Positions 1 through 8,592 are shown, counted from the stretch's first letter. The stretch: DNA of 32,506 nt from Hyphomicrobiaceae bacterium (GCA_025351355.1 JANXWC010000027.1:1-32506), one strand, 5' to 3'. Numbers and translations: made by a program. Notes: generated by a model not told the origin, from the letters alone.

Positions 1-311
1 GGCGCGCGGCATCTCGCACTCCGCCTGCTGTGCTTGTCCACCGTCTCCCGCGAGAACTCTCTCAACCTCGGAGCTTGGAGGAGGGACGGATTTGGACGGT
101 TTTCGTAGCTCAAAGTCGCCACAAGTAACTCCGCCACTTCCAGCAGCCCTAGCTACGCTTGAGACGTTTGATCAATCGTCCCGGTGAAAGCAAGTTGAAT
201 ACGAATGTGCCGCAACCTGAAGCAGAAATCACGCGCAACTTAAAATGGTGGTAAATAGTTGGAGCAACTTAATTTATTAGAAGCGACGCAAATCTATTCG
301 CTACAGCGGCC
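1..311. other. Left edge without a recognisable gene
   Basis: No open frame in this stretch resembles a known protein. Base composition becomes AT-rich from about 235 to 300, just before the toxin-antitoxin promoter. I see no RNA gene or strong hairpin with a T-tract here. It may be the downstream end or flank of a gene lying outside the window. Confidence 0.5.
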
Positions 312-360
312 TTGCGGGCGATATAAGCGACATCTATCATGCGCACTATAGATGCGCATG
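312..360 (+). promoter_or_regulatory. ccdAB promoter with overlapping palindrome (candidate operator)
   Basis: TTGCGG (312-317) and TATCAT (335-340) are separated by 17 bases and make a plausible housekeeping promoter. A perfect inverted repeat, CATGCGCA (338-345) and TGCGCATG (353-360) around a 7-base spacer, overlaps the -10 box and ends 19 bases before the antitoxin start. In ccd-type modules the antitoxin, with the toxin as co-repressor, binds palindromes over its own promoter. The position fits autorepression, which is inferred. Confidence 0.5.
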
Positions 361-379
361 CGTTATGCGGAACCGAACG

Positions 380-619
380 ATGGCTGCGACCGAATCAGTA
401 AAGAAAAAGGCGATCAACGTCTCGATCGACCCGACGATTGCCGCGGAGGCCAAGGCGGCCGGGATCAATCTTTCAGGCGTGCTGGAGCGTGCACTGCAAG
501 CCGAGTTGAAGGCGGTCCGCGAAGCGCAGTGGAAAGTCGACAATCGCGAAGCGATCGACGTAAGTAACGCCGAACTAGAACGCAACGGTCTCTGGTGCGA
601 CACTTATCGGATCTGGTGA
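380..619 (+). CDS. ccdA: CcdA-family antitoxin
   Basis: This 79-residue protein resembles type II antitoxin CcdA (about 72 residues in the F plasmid). Its N-terminal part (about 10-45) has the ribbon-helix-helix pattern AINVSIDPTIAAEAKAAGIN, used in the family for DNA binding and dimerisation. The C-terminal part carries the family signature WKVDNREAID followed by ERNGLW, the segment that wraps the toxin. I chose the ATG at 380 because GGAA lies seven bases upstream; an in-frame ATG at 365 would add five residues and has no clear ribosome site. The stop codon overlaps the toxin start (TGATG), so the two are translationally coupled. The promoter and palindrome directly upstream suggest autorepression. 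Family assignment is secure; function in this host is inferred. Confidence 0.88.
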   Translation: MAATESVKKKAINVSIDPTIAAEAKAAGINLSGVLERALQAELKAVREAQWKVDNREAIDVSNAELERNGLWCDTYRIW

Positions 620-933
620 TGCAGCAGTTCGACATTTGTCGATTAAAACCCGCTGCTGGCGTTAGACGATCGGTCGCCATGGTCGTGATATTGCAGGCCG
701 ATCTTCTGCACGCCGTCGAGACTTGCGTCGTGGCACCGCTGGTTCCGTTTGCAGACTTGCCAGCCATTGCCCGGTTGCGGCCCGAGTTTCAGATTGCGGG
801 CGAGCGATACCGCTTGATCGTCGACCGGCTCAGCGTGCTTGCGCGCAAAGACATCGGGGCCGTCGTGATATCAGTTAAAGACCGCGAATGGGATATCCGC
901 CGGGCACTAGATCTGGTGTTCGTGGGGGTGTGA
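619..933 (+). CDS. ccdB: CcdB-family toxin (putative gyrase inhibitor)
   Basis: This 104-residue protein has the length and pattern of CcdB: an N-terminal MQQFDI strand, a central LVPFADLPAIARLRPEF segment, and a C-terminal helix WDIRRALDLVFVGV. CcdB traps the gyrase-DNA cleavage complex by binding GyrA. In the F-plasmid protein the last three residues, Trp99-Gly100-Ile101, are essential for toxicity; here the equivalent positions read Val-Gly-Val. The gyrase-contacting tryptophan is therefore missing, so the toxin may be weak, inactive or directed at a different gyrase surface. It starts within the antitoxin stop codon. Being a chromosomal copy beside housekeeping genes fits either a domesticated module or a stabilising cassette. 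Confidence 0.85.
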   Translation: MQQFDICRLKPAAGVRRSVAMVVILQADLLHAVETCVVAPLVPFADLPAIARLRPEFQIAGERYRLIVDRLSVLARKDIGAVVISVKDREWDIRRALDLVFVGV

Positions 934-949
934 GACGCGGCTCGAAGTT

Positions 950-985
950 TAGGTCGGGTCAAGCGCCTTGGCGCGACCCAACCTA
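950..985. terminator. Long hairpin between convergent ccdB and fba
   Basis: TAGGTCGGGTC (950-960) pairs with GACCCAACCTA (975-985) with one mismatch, and the interior GCGCC-tt-GGCGC (963-974) pairs perfectly. The result is one nearly continuous stem between two convergent genes. It could terminate transcription from both sides, although no clear T-tract follows. The GTAGGTTGGGT-like arms resemble widespread bacterial intergenic palindromes, so it may also be a REP-like element. Confidence 0.6.
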
Positions 986-1012
986 CAAGGTTCGTCATCG
1001 TCTTTCCAAATA

Positions 1013-2080
1013 TCACGCTACCTTCGGCTTCAGTTCGCCTTTGGCGTAGCGCTTGGCCATGTCGGCGAGCGTGATGACTTTCTTGATCTTGCTGGCTTGG
1101 CCGGCGGTGTTGAATTCTTGCAGGCGTTGCTTGCAGAGTTTCTCCATCGCCTCCATGGCGGGCTTGAGATACTTGCGCGGATCGAACTCGCCGGGGTGCT
1201 CGGCGAGCACGCGGCGGATCTGGCCGGTCATGGCCATGCGGTTGTCGGTGTCGATGTTGATCTTGCGCACGCCGTGCTTGATGCCGCGCTGGATCTCCTC
1301 GACCGGCACGCCCCAGGTCGGCTTCATCTTGCCGCCGAATTTGTTGATGATCGCCTGCAGATCTTCCGGCACCGACGACGAGCCGTGCATCACGAGATGG
1401 GTGTTCGGCAACTTCTTGTGGATCTCTTCGATGACGTGCATGGCCAGCACTTTGCCGTCCGGCTTGCGGGAGAACTTGTAGGCGCCGTGGCTGGTGCCCA
1501 TGGCGATGGCCAGCGCGTCGACCTCGGTTTCACGCACGAACTTGACGGCTTCGTCGGGGTTGGTCAGCAGTTGGTCGTGGCTCAGCGTGTCGTCGGTGCC
1601 GTGGCCATCTTCCTTGTCGCCTTTGCCGGTCTCGAGGCTGCCGAGCACGCCGAGTTCGCCCTCTACCGAGATGCCGCCGAGATGGGCGATCTCGGTGACC
1701 TTGCGGGTCACATCGACGTTATAGTCCCAGCTCGCCGGCTTACTGCCGGAAGCGTCGAGTGAGCCGTCCATCATGACTGACGTGAAGCCGGCCTGGATGG
1801 CCGTCATGCAGGTCGCCGGCTCATTGCCGTGGTCAAGATGCACGCAGACGGGGATATGCGGATAGATCTCGGTGACCGCGTCCATCATGTGTTTGAGCAT
1901 GATATCGTTGGCATAACTGCGCGCGCCGCGGCTGGCCTGGATGATCACCGGCGCATCGACCGCATGGGCCGCGCTCATTATCGCCAGCGCCTGCTCCATG
2001 TTGTTGATATTGAACGCCGGCACGCCGTAACTATGCTCGGCTGCGTGATCGAGGAGCTGACGAAGCGTGATGCGGGCCAT
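1013..2080 (-). CDS. fba: Class II fructose-bisphosphate aldolase, Calvin-cycle subtype
   Basis: This 355-residue enzyme cleaves fructose-1,6-bisphosphate to dihydroxyacetone phosphate and glyceraldehyde-3-phosphate, or condenses them, and also acts on sedoheptulose bisphosphate in Calvin-cycle forms. The start [20 protein letters not shown], the zinc-binding HLDHG (81-85), a GTSHGAYK motif, HGSSSVP, and the phosphate-binding NIDTDNRM motif are all present. Length and the C-terminal [12 protein letters not shown] motif match the CbbA/FruBisAldo_II_B subtype. The ATG at 2080 has GGAGAG a few bases upstream; an in-frame extension to 2101 does not. It converges on ccdB and diverges from the cyclotransferase-like gene. 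No other Calvin-cycle gene is in the window, so its role (glycolysis, gluconeogenesis or CO2 fixation) cannot be decided. Confidence 0.95.
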   Translation of the reverse strand: MARITLRQLLDHAAEHSYGVPAFNINNMEQALAIMSAAHAVDAPVIIQASRGARSYANDIMLKHMMDAVTEIYPHIPVCVHLDHGNEPATCMTAIQAGFTSVMMDGSLDASGSKPASWDYNVDVTRKVTEIAHLGGISVEGELGVLGSLETGKGDKEDGHGTDDTLSHDQLLTNPDEAVKFVRETEVDALAIAMGTSHGAYKFSRKPDGKVLAMHVIEEIHKKLPNTHLVMHGSSSVPEDLQAIINKFGGKMKPTWGVPVEEIQRGIKHGVRKINIDTDNRMAMTGQIRRVLAEHPGEFDPRKYLKPAMEAMEKLCKQRLQEFNTAGQASKIKKVITLADMAKRYAKGELKPKVA

Positions 2081-2197
2081 GGGACTCTCCGGAATTGCCA
2101 ATGCAATGGGCGGGGTGATTTGATGGCATCGTTTAGCGCGGAATGCCCTACGAGGCCAAGATCGTTCCGCCGATGCTTAACAGAAGCCTTTATTCTT

Positions 2198-2229
2198 GCG
2201 CGCGGCCGCCCCACCAACCCCGCGCGCGC
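2198..2229. repeat. GC hairpin repeat, copy 1
   Basis: The arms GCGCGCGG (2198-2205) and CCGCGCGC (2220-2227) enclose a CCGCCCCACC-containing loop. Copies at 8658-8688 and 8734-8764 share essentially the whole core. This copy lacks the second hairpin found downstream of the other two. It ends one base before the AGGA ribosome site of the next gene, so it lies in that gene's 5' leader. Confidence 0.85.
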
Positions 2230-2242
2230 TAGGACCATCACC

Positions 2243-2644
2243 ATGTCGCAGCATCTATTCGTCTACGGATCCCTGATGACGGCCCTGGCCCATCCGATGG
2301 GTGACCGCCTGCGCAAGGAAGCGCGTCTGCTGGGGCCTGGAGGCATCGTGGGCAGGCTTTATCGGGTCAGCTGGTACCCTGGCCTGCGTGAAGCTGAAGG
2401 CCCCTCCGATATCGTCCACGGCGAGCTTTATGCATTAACCACCGCTAGCAAGACGCTGGATTGGCTCGACGAGTACGAAGGCATCAATCCCGGCAGTTCC
2501 AGCGCAGCCGCCGGCGATGAATACATCCGCGTCGAGCGCCCGATCGTTCTGGTCGGAGGCCTGGTGGTTAATGCCTGGGTCTATTTGTACAATCGCGACT
2601 TACCCCCGTCGGCATTTATCGCCGACGGGATCTGGCGGGGGTGA
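2243..2644 (+). CDS. Gamma-glutamylcyclotransferase-fold protein (AIG2/YtfP-like)
   Basis: This 133-residue protein has the cyclotransferase fold signature: VYGSL near the N-terminus (YGSL 8-11) forms the substrate-binding loop, and LDEYEG (75-80) carries the catalytic glutamate, most likely Glu79. Enzymes of this superfamily convert gamma-glutamyl amines or dipeptides to 5-oxoproline plus free amine; the exact substrate cannot be read from sequence. I chose the ATG at 2243 because AGGA lies eight bases upstream and homology begins there; the open frame extends far upstream without family resemblance. A GC-rich hairpin repeat lies immediately in front of the ribosome site and may affect translation. 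It is divergent from fba and convergent with the MFS transporter. Confidence 0.85.
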   Translation: MSQHLFVYGSLMTALAHPMGDRLRKEARLLGPGGIVGRLYRVSWYPGLREAEGPSDIVHGELYALTTASKTLDWLDEYEGINPGSSSAAAGDEYIRVERPIVLVGGLVVNAWVYLYNRDLPPSAFIADGIWRG

Positions 2645-2658
2645 GCTAAGCTGGCGGT

Positions 2659-2763
2659 TCAGCCGGTTCGCTCCATGTACCGCCGCCGCATGCCCTTGAG
2701 GACAAACAGGGCGAGCAGGCCGGTGAGGATATCCATGCCGATCACCAGCCCGAACACGTTGAG
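2659..2763 (-). pseudogene. Detached last transmembrane segment of the OxlT-like transporter
   Basis: Past the TGA at 2764-2766 the same frame continues for 34 sense codons and ends at TGA 2659-2661. It encodes LNVFGLVIGMDILTGLLALF followed by a basic tail with RRRYMERTG. This is what transmembrane helix 12 and the C-terminus of an oxalate/formate antiporter family member look like. The frame is intact and the residues are conserved-looking, so the stop is a single substitution (probably TGG to TGA at a tryptophan after Gly-Ser) and not a rearrangement. Confidence 0.8.
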
Positions 2764-3951
2764 TCAGCTGCCGGATTTTTCAAAGATCATCGCAGCGACG
2801 GGCGCGCCGAGGATGGAGCCGATGCCCTGCGCCATATACAGGAAGCCGTAGTTCGTGGTGGCGTTCTTGGTGCCGAACGTGTCGGTCAACGTGGACGGAA
2901 ACAGCGAGAAGATCTCGCCCCAACCGAAGAACACCAGCCCCGACAACAGCACCAGCATGTACGGGTCGGTGCGGTACTGCAGCATCAGCCAGATCGCAAT
3001 GCCTTCGAGAATGAACGCCAGCCCCATCGTATTTTCGCGACCGATGGTGTCGGACACCCAGCCGAAGAAAGGCCGCGTCAGCCCGTTGGTGACGCGGTCG
3101 AACGTCAGCGCGGCGGGAATAGCGGCGAGCGTAAAGCCCGCGATGGTCACCATGGTTTTCGCATCGATGCCGAACGACTTGGCGAAGCTGGTGAATTGAG
3201 TGATCACCATGAGGCCGCCGGTCGACATCATCGTGAACATCACGAACATCAGCCAGAACACCGGCGTCTTCAGCATTTCGCCTGGCGTAGCATCGCGGCT
3301 GGTCGCCATTTGGGTGAGGGCCGCTGCCGGCATCACCTCACTGGAACGGGGGGCGCGCAGAAACAGCGAGGCTAAGACGCCGACAATGGCGAAGATGATG
3401 CCGAACGTCAGCAACGTCTGCTGATGCCCGGCCGACTTGATCATGTCATCGATCGGGAACGTCGTGAAAATCGCACCGAAGCCATAGCCGGCGGCAACCA
3501 CGCCGGCGGCGAACCCGCGCCGGTCGGGGAACCATTTCACCATCAATCCGACGATGCCGATGTAGACGATGCCGGTGCCGATGCCGCAGATCAGGCCGTA
3601 GGTGGCGTAGAGCCCCCACAGCGTCGTGACGTATGAGGACGCGACCCAACCGAGCCCGCTCAATAGCGCACCCAGGCCGATCAGCATTTTCGGGCCGAAG
3701 CGATCGACCAACCAGCCTTGCAGCGGCGACAACCAAGTCTGGATCACGATCAGGATGGTAATCGTCCATTGCACTTCGGACAGCAACGCGCCGGTCGATT
3801 TCTGGAACGCGCCAGTGAAGAGCGTCCACACGTACTGTGGGCTGGAAATGGTCATCATGATGATGAATCCAAGCAGCAGTTGCAGCCAGCGGGTCCCCGC
3901 CGCAGCTCTGGAAACTGTCACGCCGCCCAATGTTGCCTGCGCGTCCGTCAT
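2764..3951 (-). CDS. OxlT-like MFS transporter, truncated by in-frame TGA
   Basis: This 395-residue product belongs to the oxalate/formate antiporter (OFA) family of major facilitator carriers, which exchange or take up small mono- and dicarboxylates across the inner membrane. Family marks include SSPQYVWTLFTGAF in helix 1, WLVDRFGPK after helix 2, KWFPDRRG between helices 4 and 5, a central loop around residue 205, and GWGEIFSLFP in helix 10. The ATG at 3951 is preferred because AGGAG sits five bases upstream; ATG at 3954 and an alternative at 3990 are possible. The ORF stops in the loop before helix 12, and the missing helix is encoded directly downstream in frame. Without readthrough it has 11 helices and may be non-functional. 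It is divergent from clpB. Confidence 0.82.
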   Translation of the reverse strand: MTDAQATLGGVTVSRAAAGTRWLQLLLGFIIMMTISSPQYVWTLFTGAFQKSTGALLSEVQWTITILIVIQTWLSPLQGWLVDRFGPKMLIGLGALLSGLGWVASSYVTTLWGLYATYGLICGIGTGIVYIGIVGLMVKWFPDRRGFAAGVVAAGYGFGAIFTTFPIDDMIKSAGHQQTLLTFGIIFAIVGVLASLFLRAPRSSEVMPAAALTQMATSRDATPGEMLKTPVFWLMFVMFTMMSTGGLMVITQFTSFAKSFGIDAKTMVTIAGFTLAAIPAALTFDRVTNGLTRPFFGWVSDTIGRENTMGLAFILEGIAIWLMLQYRTDPYMLVLLSGLVFFGWGEIFSLFPSTLTDTFGTKNATTNYGFLYMAQGIGSILGAPVAAMIFEKSGS

Positions 3952-4104
3952 CATCGCTCCTGAAATGTTTAGCCGACTTTTTTCAAGCATAAGCTTAGCT
4001 ACGGGTTCGCGTCCGCAAAATTAAAAGCGTCGCTTTGAAGGGGCGAATTTTCAAGCAGCGGATGAAAAAATGAGCAAGACCATGACGGAGCGGTCGCTGC
4101 ACCC

Positions 4105-4138
4105 CTTTTATTCGACCGACGCAATCCCATTTATGGGA
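4105..4138 (+). promoter_or_regulatory. Candidate heat-shock (sigma-32-like) promoter of clpB with palindrome
   Basis: CCCTTTTA (-35, core 4105-4110) and CCCATTTAT (-10, 4126-4134) are separated by 15 bases. The -10 matches the enterobacterial sigma-32 consensus CCCATNT exactly; the -35 matches in part (CTTGAA expected). The -10 lies in a perfect palindrome, TCCCAT-tt-ATGGGA (4125-4138), which could also bind a regulator. It would give a leader of about 100 bases before the clpB ATG. Predicted by eye only. Confidence 0.45.
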
Positions 4139-4242
4139 CAGCGTGGTCGCAAGGGGCGCCAACGGTCCCCTGGTGATCGAACAGTGCAGCACAGCCGGCA
4201 TCGTTGCTTCGGGACGGCGCCGCGCAGGTGGGAGAACGCAGC

Positions 4243-6852
4243 ATGAATCTCGAAATTTATACCGAGCGCGCCAAAGGCTTCATCCAGGCGGCGCAATCGC
4301 TGGCGCAACGCGAGGGACACCAGCAGCTCGGCCCCGACCACCTGCTGAAGGTTCTGCTCGACGATCCGGAAGGCTTGGCTTCGGGGCTGATCGAGCGCGC
4401 GGGTGGACGCCGCGCCGAAATCTATGCGGCGAACGAGCGTGCAATCGCGCGACGACCAAAGATCAGCGGCGGCGGCGCCGGCCAAGTCTACATGGCGCCC
4501 GAACTCGGCAAGGTGTTCGAGCAGGCCGAAAAAATTGCCGAGAAGGCCGGCGACAAGTTCGTCACGGTTGAACGGCTGCTGCTGGCACTGACAATCGAAG
4601 CAGGAGCCGAAACCAGCGTCACACTCAAGGGCGGCGGCGTCACCGCGCAGGCGCTCAACACCGCCATCAACGACATTCGCAAAGGCCGCACTGCCGACAG
4701 CCCGAGCGCGGAATCCAATTACGACAGCCTCAAGCGCTACGCCCGCGACCTCACGGCCGCCGCCGCAGAAGGCAAGCTGGATCCGGTTATCGGTCGCGAC
4801 GAAGAGATCCGCCGCACCATTCAAGTGCTGTCCCGCCGCACCAAGAACAATCCAGTGCTGATCGGCGAGCCCGGCGTCGGCAAGACGGCGATCGCCGAAG
4901 GCCTAGCGCTGCGCATCATCAAGGGCGACGTGCCGGAAAGCCTGAAGGATAAAAAGCTGCTGTCGCTCGACATGGGTTCGCTGGTTGCGGGCGCCAAGTA
5001 TCGCGGCGAATTCGAAGAGCGGCTGAAGGCGGTGTTGTCCGAGGTCCAGGCGGCAGCGGGCGGCATCATCCTGTTCATTGACGAATTGCACACCATCATC
5101 GGCGCCGGCAAAGGCGAAGGCGCGATGGACGCCTCCAACATGCTCAAGCCGGCGCTCGCGCGCGGCGAATTGCATTGCATCGGCGCCACGACGCTCGACG
5201 AATATCGCAAGCACATCGAAAAGGACGCCGCGTTGGCGCGCCGTTTTCAGCCGATTTTCGTCAACGAGCCGAGCGTCGAGGACACTATTTCGATCCTGCG
5301 CGGGCTGAAGGAAAAGTACGAGTTGCATCACGGCGTGCGCATCACCGACAACGCGCTGGTGGCAGCGGCTACCTTATCGCATCGCTACATTACCGACCGC
5401 TTTCTGCCCGACAAGGCCATCGACCTCGTCGACGAGGCGGCATCACGGCTGCGCATGCAGGTCGACAGCAAACCCGAAGCGCTGGATGAAACCGATCGTC
5501 GGCTGATCCAGCTGAAGATCGAACGCGAAGCACTCAAAAAGGAGACAGATAGCGCATCCCGCGACCGCTTGAAGCGCCTGGATAACGAGATCGCGCAGCT
5601 CGAAGAAACCGCCAATGCCTTGACGACGCGCTGGCAGGCCGAGAAAGCCAAACTCGGCGGCGCGCGCAAAATGAAGGAAGAACTTGACGCCGCTCGCACC
5701 GAATTGGAACTGGCGCAGCGCAAAGGCAATCTGGCGCGCGCCGGCGAACTTGCTTACGGCGTGATTCCCGCGCTCGAAAAGAAGCTCGCCAGTCTCGAGC
5801 AGGGCGACGGTAGCGCGCATGTCAAAGCCATGGTCGAGGAGGCCGTCACCTCCGATCATATCGCTGGCGTCATCTCGCGTTGGACCGGCGTTCCCGTCGA
5901 TCGTATGCTGCAGGGAGAGCGCGACAAACTGTTGCGGATGGAGCAGGAATTGGCGAAGCGTGTCATCGGTCAGGAAGATGCCGTCGCCGCTGTGTCGACC
6001 GCCGTGCGCCGCGCCCGCGCCGGACTGCAAGATCCCAATCGTCCGATGGGTTCGTTCCTGTTTCTGGGGCCGACCGGCGTCGGCAAAACCGAACTCACCA
6101 AAGCGTTGGCCAATTTCCTGTTCGACGACGACAGCGCCATGGTTCGGATGGACATGAGCGAGTACATGGAGAAACACTCCGTTTCCCGGCTGATTGGCGC
6201 GCCTCCCGGTTACGTCGGTTATGACGAAGGCGGCGCGTTGACCGAGGCCGTCCGCAGGCGCCCTTATCAGGTGATCCTGTTCGACGAGATCGAGAAGGCG
6301 CACCCCGATGTGTTCAACGTGCTGCTGCAGGTGCTCGACGACGGACGCCTCACCGACGGACAAGGACGCACCGTCGACTTCAAGAACACGCTGATCATCC
6401 TGACGTCGAACATCGGCGCCGAATATCTCGTCGCCGCCACCGACGACAAGAGTTTCGAGAACGCCAAGGCGCTGGTACTGGCAGAGTTGAAAACCAAGTT
6501 CCGCCCCGAATTCCTCAACCGGCTTGACGATACGATCGTGTTCCATCGCCTGAAACGCGAGCAGATGGTCAACATTGTGGACGTGCAGCTGGCACGGTTG
6601 CGTTCGTTGCTGGCTGATCGCAAGATCACGCTGACCTTGGATGACGCAGCCCGGACGTGGCTTGCCAACCGCGGCTATGATCCGGCGTATGGCGCGCGTC
6701 CCCTGAAGCGCGTCATCCAGAAAACAGTGCAGGACCCGCTCGCCGAGCAGATCTTGGCCGGCAAACTGCTGGACGGGGCTACGGCCGCGCTGACGGTCAG
6801 AGACGGGGTCCTTGCGATCAACGGCCAAGCCGTCAAGGTTCAGGCGAATTAG
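4243..6852 (+). CDS. clpB: ClpB disaggregase (Hsp100 AAA+ chaperone)
   Basis: This 869-residue cytoplasmic chaperone solubilises protein aggregates together with DnaK by threading chains through a hexameric ring; length matches the family (857 in E. coli). In order it has the N-terminal Clp repeat domain (about 1-145), the first AAA+ module with Walker A GEPGVGKT (208-215) and Walker [10 protein letters not shown], the coiled-coil middle domain (about 410-520) typical of ClpB but not ClpA/ClpC, and the second AAA+ module with GPTGVGKT (609-616) and [14 protein letters not shown]. The C-terminal [13 protein letters not shown] sensor-2 region is intact. The ATG at 4243 follows GGGAG at a suitable distance and begins the homologous [10 protein letters not shown]; an upstream in-frame ATG at 4204 adds unrelated residues. 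The heat-shock-type promoter upstream and the Hsp70-like gene downstream fit a stress role. Confidence 0.97.
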   Translation: MNLEIYTERAKGFIQAAQSLAQREGHQQLGPDHLLKVLLDDPEGLASGLIERAGGRRAEIYAANERAIARRPKISGGGAGQVYMAPELGKVFEQAEKIAEKAGDKFVTVERLLLALTIEAGAETSVTLKGGGVTAQALNTAINDIRKGRTADSPSAESNYDSLKRYARDLTAAAAEGKLDPVIGRDEEIRRTIQVLSRRTKNNPVLIGEPGVGKTAIAEGLALRIIKGDVPESLKDKKLLSLDMGSLVAGAKYRGEFEERLKAVLSEVQAAAGGIILFIDELHTIIGAGKGEGAMDASNMLKPALARGELHCIGATTLDEYRKHIEKDAALARRFQPIFVNEPSVEDTISILRGLKEKYELHHGVRITDNALVAAATLSHRYITDRFLPDKAIDLVDEAASRLRMQVDSKPEALDETDRRLIQLKIEREALKKETDSASRDRLKRLDNEIAQLEETANALTTRWQAEKAKLGGARKMKEELDAARTELELAQRKGNLARAGELAYGVIPALEKKLASLEQGDGSAHVKAMVEEAVTSDHIAGVISRWTGVPVDRMLQGERDKLLRMEQELAKRVIGQEDAVAAVSTAVRRARAGLQDPNRPMGSFLFLGPTGVGKTELTKALANFLFDDDSAMVRMDMSEYMEKHSVSRLIGAPPGYVGYDEGGALTEAVRRRPYQVILFDEIEKAHPDVFNVLLQVLDDGRLTDGQGRTVDFKNTLIILTSNIGAEYLVAATDDKSFENAKALVLAELKTKFRPEFLNRLDDTIVFHRLKREQMVNIVDVQLARLRSLLADRKITLTLDDAARTWLANRGYDPAYGARPLKRVIQKTVQDPLAEQILAGKLLDGATAALTVRDGVLAINGQAVKVQAN

Positions 6853-7278
6853 AGTGCCTGGACTATCTGCTGGTTTCGACGACTGATACCGTCAAGCAAA
6901 ACGCTTTGACTCTGCCGAGAACACACGCATCCGGGCTTCTTTGCGGGCATGGCTCCGCCATGACGCCCACCTTCTCCCCGAGGGTAGAAGGCAGACGTCG
7001 GCGAGAGCTCGCTGTGTGAACAATTCGTGGTCCAGTTCGGTCCAGCATGAAACGGTCGCGTGTCTGCAGCGCAACAATATGCTGAAACGCAAACTTGTGC
7101 ACTGCGCACGGGATGACACGGCATGAAATCGCTGTCACGGAAGCGCCCAGAGGATGGCGGGCAGAGGTCTGGAGCGTGGAACGCCGCCGGCGGCTCCGCG
7201 GCACGCTCGACCCGACCTGCAGATGCTGCGTCTCAACGCGGTGAAACTTCTTTCGAATGAGAAAACGCACACATCGAC
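6853..7278. other. Intergenic region between clpB and hsp70-like gene
   Basis: This 426-base stretch has only short open frames that resemble nothing. It contains a small hairpin, CCTTCT (6970-6975) with AGAAGG (6986-6991), related to the one between the suyA and suyB genes. Near its end is a stronger GC-rich structure (7172-7208). No clear T-tract terminator follows clpB. The length suggests the Hsp70-like gene has its own promoter, but I could not identify a convincing one. Confidence 0.55.
7172..7208. repeat. GC-rich two-part hairpin upstream of hsp70-like gene
   Basis: The outer arms GAGCGTG (7172-7178) and CACGCTC (7202-7208) pair perfectly and enclose the self-complementary GCCGCCGGCGGC (7183-7194). 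It lies 70 bases before the Hsp70-like start. It could be a terminator for clpB readthrough or a leader structure of the next gene; no T-tract follows. Confidence 0.55.
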
Positions 7279-8574
7279 ATGAAACCTGTTTGTGGCATCG
7301 ACTTCGGCACGTCCAATTCAACCGTGGGCGTATGCCAAGGCGGGAAAATTTCCATGATCCCCGTCGAAGGGGCGCAGGTCACTATTCCCAGCGCCATTTT
7401 CTATCCCGCGGCGGGTACGGCGCCGATCTACGGTCGCGCTGCCATAGAGGCCTATACCTTGCAGGAGCCGGGACGCCTGATGCGTTCGCTGAAATCGATT
7501 CTGGGATCGACGCTGGTGGCCGAGAAGACGGCGGTGGGCGGACAGTACGTTTCATTCGAAGATATTCTGGTCGGCTTCGTCAAACACCTCAAACGAAAAG
7601 CAGAGTTCGTTTGTGGAGAGACCATCGACGAGGTGGTGATGGGACGCCCCGTGCACTTTGTCGACAACGACGCAGCGGCCGATGAACGCGCCCAGGACAA
7701 ATTGCAAACCATTGCCAAAAAGGCCGGCTTCAAGACCGTGCTGTTCCAATTCGAACCGATCGCCGCAGCGCTGCAGTTCGAGGAGACGCTGACCCGCGAC
7801 GAAACTGTTTTCATCGCAGACATCGGGGGCGGCACGTCCGACTTCTCGATTCTGAAGACGGGCCCCCGACACAAAGGCAACGCCGACAGAAGCCATGATA
7901 TTCTGGCGAACGAGGGCGTCAGGGTCGGAGGCACCAATCTCGACATGCGGTTGAGCGTGGCAGCCGTGATGCCCTTATTGGGCGCGAACAGCAGAAATCT
8001 CCGCGGGCTGGACTTGCCGATATGGCCGTTCATCGATCTGGCGACGTGGCATCGCATCCATATGATCGCCAGCCCAGACAATATGTCGCTGTTTCGTCAA
8101 ATTTTAACTGACGCACGCGAGCGGCACCTGTTCGAGCGGTTCGTCAAAGTCATTCGTGAGCGCACAGGGCATGAAATAGCCGGCAAGGTCGAAGGGGCCA
8201 AGATCGCGCTCAGTCAGCACACGGAGGCCGGGATCGATCTCGCGGTGGTCGAAGAGGGACTGGTAGCGCCAGCGAAACGCGATGTTCTGGAAACGTCGAC
8301 GCGTCATGAACTGGAACGGGTGGAGACATCCGTGAAAGAAACGCTGCACGCTGCGGGCCTGCAAGCGGAGCAGATCACAGCCGTTTTCTTGACCGGCGGT
8401 ACGTCGGCGGTGCCTATCGTCCGCGAGGCCCTGGTGGCGCCCTTTGCGAAGGCGAGGGTAGTCGAAGGTGATTTATTCAGCAGCGTCGGCTACGGCATGG
8501 CCTTGGATGCCATGCGTCGGTTCGGGCGGACGGATAAACGCAAGCATCAACAGATACCGGGGTTCCTACGGTAA
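7279..8574 (+). CDS. YegD-type Hsp70 family protein
   Basis: This 431-residue protein is an Hsp70 actin-fold ATPase without the usual C-terminal substrate-binding domain, like E. coli YegD (about 450 residues). The phosphate-1 loop GIDFGTSNS (6-14), the phosphate-2 segment ADIGGGTSDFSI and the adenosine motif LTGGTSAVP near the C-terminus are present. The segment from about 240 to 300 (WPFIDLATWHRIHM and following) is typical of this subgroup, not of DnaK. Its cellular role is not established. No strong ribosome site precedes the ATG at 7279, yet the conserved PVCGIDFGTSNS starts there. It lies downstream of clpB in the same direction after a 426-base gap, so it may belong to the same stress regulon. 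It is convergent with the wHTH operon across the hairpin array. Confidence 0.88.
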   Translation: MKPVCGIDFGTSNSTVGVCQGGKISMIPVEGAQVTIPSAIFYPAAGTAPIYGRAAIEAYTLQEPGRLMRSLKSILGSTLVAEKTAVGGQYVSFEDILVGFVKHLKRKAEFVCGETIDEVVMGRPVHFVDNDAAADERAQDKLQTIAKKAGFKTVLFQFEPIAAALQFEETLTRDETVFIADIGGGTSDFSILKTGPRHKGNADRSHDILANEGVRVGGTNLDMRLSVAAVMPLLGANSRNLRGLDLPIWPFIDLATWHRIHMIASPDNMSLFRQILTDARERHLFERFVKVIRERTGHEIAGKVEGAKIALSQHTEAGIDLAVVEEGLVAPAKRDVLETSTRHELERVETSVKETLHAAGLQAEQITAVFLTGGTSAVPIVREALVAPFAKARVVEGDLFSSVGYGMALDAMRRFGRTDKRKHQQIPGFLR

Positions 8575-8592
8575 AGAACACGCGACAACTCA

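Noticed and set aside
968-1762. 264-codon plus-strand frame opposite fba
   Set aside because: Shadow of the aldolase gene; no recognisable protein.
5443-6828. 461-codon minus-strand open frame opposite clpB
   Set aside because: Antisense shadow of a well-conserved gene in GC-rich DNA; no recognisable domain.
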